Shown here: piece after piece, positions 63,056 through 64,000 of the stretch
Numbering within the stretch: position 1 is the first letter of the stretch
Layout: every line of letters begins with the position of its first letter
NCBI GenBank assembly: GCA_000438195.1
Contig: FR903078.1
Location: forward strand, 97,872-161,871
Origin: Mycoplasma sp. CAG:776
GTDB taxonomy: Bacteria; Bacillota_I; Bacilli_A; RF39; UBA660
Direction of reading: 5' to 3'
DNA length: 64,000 nucleotides
Made by a program: the position numbers and the translations under genes
Notes under the pieces: model-generated
Databases searched by the model: none
Seen by the model: the letters and a program-made list of their open reading frames with translations, nothing else
Told to the model about the DNA's origin: nothing

Positions 63056-64000
63056 TTAACTTACTACAAAAGGATGTTCAGCTGTTCCATCTCCACTAGC
63101 AAATGTTATATCTGCTTTTAAATTGATAACTGGTCTTATTGTTTCATACATTTTTACAGCTCCACTTGATAAATATCCCTCTCCATTGCTCCTACTACTA
63201 ATATGCTCAATAGAAGCTACTAAAGTGGAACGAAAACTACCTGGAGTCATTGTTCGATAAGGAAAATTTCCATATAAATACATATTAGAATTTGTTATAT
63301 CATGTTTATTACCTTCTTTATCACTAGTAGCATATCCCGCATAAATGAATTCCATTGTTGTGAGCATCCCTGCTGGATATTTTAAAGCTTTATTTCCGAC
63401 CGATGAAGTAGTGGTTGTAAAATAATCGTTTGAATTATGACATATTAATGTAGGTTTATCTAATAAATAAGCCGTGATAGCGGTTGTATAATAGTCGTTT
63501 ACATTTTTTCCAATTCCTGCTTGTGGATTTGTTTCTCGTGGACTTATTCTTCTATCTGCACAAAAACCACTTTCTGTATCAATTTTGTCATTATCAGATA
63601 GAAGATTTTTTTCATACCATGAATCGATATATTCTTTTATCGTGCTATCATTTTTATTAGCATGTGTTTCTTCATATGTGTTGGAATTTGGTGTACCATA
63701 CATATATCCCACATATGCATTATCATCTTCTTCATCATTATACATGCTTACCCCTATAAATGGATCATCATTTAAATGTTTGGGTGTAGTCCCCGCATAT
63801 ATTAATCTTAAACTTCCATTTCCATTCACTCTTATAATTCGCCAATACATTTCTTTTCCTGCTCGCGATAGTACTCTACAATTATCATATACTGCACTAC
63901 ATTCTTCTAAAGTTGAAAATTCCATTATTGGGTTATAACTATCCATATCCAAGGTTGAACCAATATATATATCTGGAGTATCTTCACTCCATTTACCAAA
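63056..64000 (-). CDS. surface protein, 5'-truncated by the window edge
   Basis: The open frame continues without a stop to the right edge, so at least 314 residues are the C-terminal part of a larger gene. It contains YWRIIRVNGNGSLRLIYAG, a TMEFIYAGYAT segment and IRPVINLKADITFASGDG, the same order of motifs as the protein at 16739-18031. The N-terminal anchor should lie beyond 64000. Two close family members within 46 kb suggest a surface-protein family. Confidence 0.75.
   Translation of the reverse strand, partial: FGKWSEDTPDIYIGSTLDMDSYNPIMEFSTLEECSAVYDNCRVLSRAGKEMYWRIIRVNGNGSLRLIYAGTTPKHLNDDPFIGVSMYNDEEDDNAYVGYMYGTPNSNTYEETHANKNDSTIKEYIDSWYEKNLLSDNDKIDTESGFCADRRISPRETNPQAGIGKNVNDYYTTAITAYLLDKPTLICHNSNDYFTTTTSSVGNKALKYPAGMLTTMEFIYAGYATSDKEGNKHDITNSNMYLYGNFPYRTMTPGSFRSTLVASIEHISSRSNGEGYLSSGAVKMYETIRPVINLKADITFASGDGTAEHPFVVS

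Noticed and set aside
1..64000. CRISPR array or replication origin
   Set aside because: No regularly spaced direct repeats with unique spacers and no DnaA-box cluster were seen on either strand.

Overview
The window is about 27-30% G+C with dense, mostly minus-strand genes. It suggests a low-GC Gram-positive (Bacillota), probably an uncultured, gut-type member of the Bacilli or a related lineage. Supporting signs are AGGAGG-type ribosome binding sites, TTGACA/TATAAT promoters with 17-base spacers, a T-box leader, a complete gerA-type spore-germination operon, rpsU-yqeY, rpoZ and an Spx/ArsC-like protein. UGA is a stop codon (it ends the first two germination genes), so this is not a code-4 mollicute. 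The lineage call is inference; nothing in the window fixes a genus.

Layout. 0-1.1 kb: rpsU-yqeY. 1.1-4.7 kb: a bacteriocin locus with three double-glycine precursor peptides of 43-47 aa, a very short HlyD-like accessory protein, a C39-peptidase ABC exporter and a divergent regulator with two HTH domains. 4.7-11.2 kb: AI-2E-family permease, frr, two thioredoxin-like anchored proteins, tsf, rpsB with a candidate leader RNA, yidD and tRNA-Ser. 11.3-14.9 kb: gerA-gerC-gerB. 14.9-18.7 kb: a CapA-like gene with a broken 5' end, a phosphodiesterase and a secreted surface protein facing a second two-HTH regulator. 18.7-24.2 kb: phosphoketolase with two redox genes, tRNA-Ala and rpoZ. 24.2-26.2 kb: two unknown genes and a third two-HTH regulator. 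26.4-28 kb: tRNA-Arg, tRNA-Pro and a decayed strip (broken MvaI/BcnI-type restriction enzyme, an ORF without a usual start codon, a frameshifted zinc-ribbon protein). 28-32.5 kb: thioredoxin-like, pilin-like, deoxyinosine glycosylase, SPFH/NfeD pair and a GH3 enzyme.

32.5-43.3 kb is a phage-derived island without capsid, portal, terminase or integrase genes: tail-collar fibre, coiled-coil HTH protein, a 2071-aa Rhs/YD-repeat protein, two membrane proteins that may be its immunity partners, holin and endolysin. It looks like a domesticated cassette that could release a giant toxin by holin and lysin. 43.3-53.3 kb is mainly housekeeping (ileS behind a T-box, phosphomannomutase) plus a 1241-aa coiled-coil membrane protein built from repeats. 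53.3-58.7 kb holds an ISAs1-type transposase relic, an ABC exporter, an RluD-family gene whose promoter spacer contains ten G in a row, an M3-like peptidase and a frameshifted esterase. 58.9-62.3 kb is a FIST-aldehyde dehydrogenase-SDR operon that looks richer in G+C than its surroundings. The window ends with a YbaK editing protein and a 5'-truncated relative of the 17-kb surface protein.

The two most interesting units are the bacteriocin locus, whose peptide genes are all under 50 codons, and the tail fibre-Rhs-holin-lysin island. The ten-G promoter spacer is a possible phase-variation switch. Several broken genes differ from an intact frame by a single base in a homopolymer, so sequencing error must be excluded before calling them pseudogenes.
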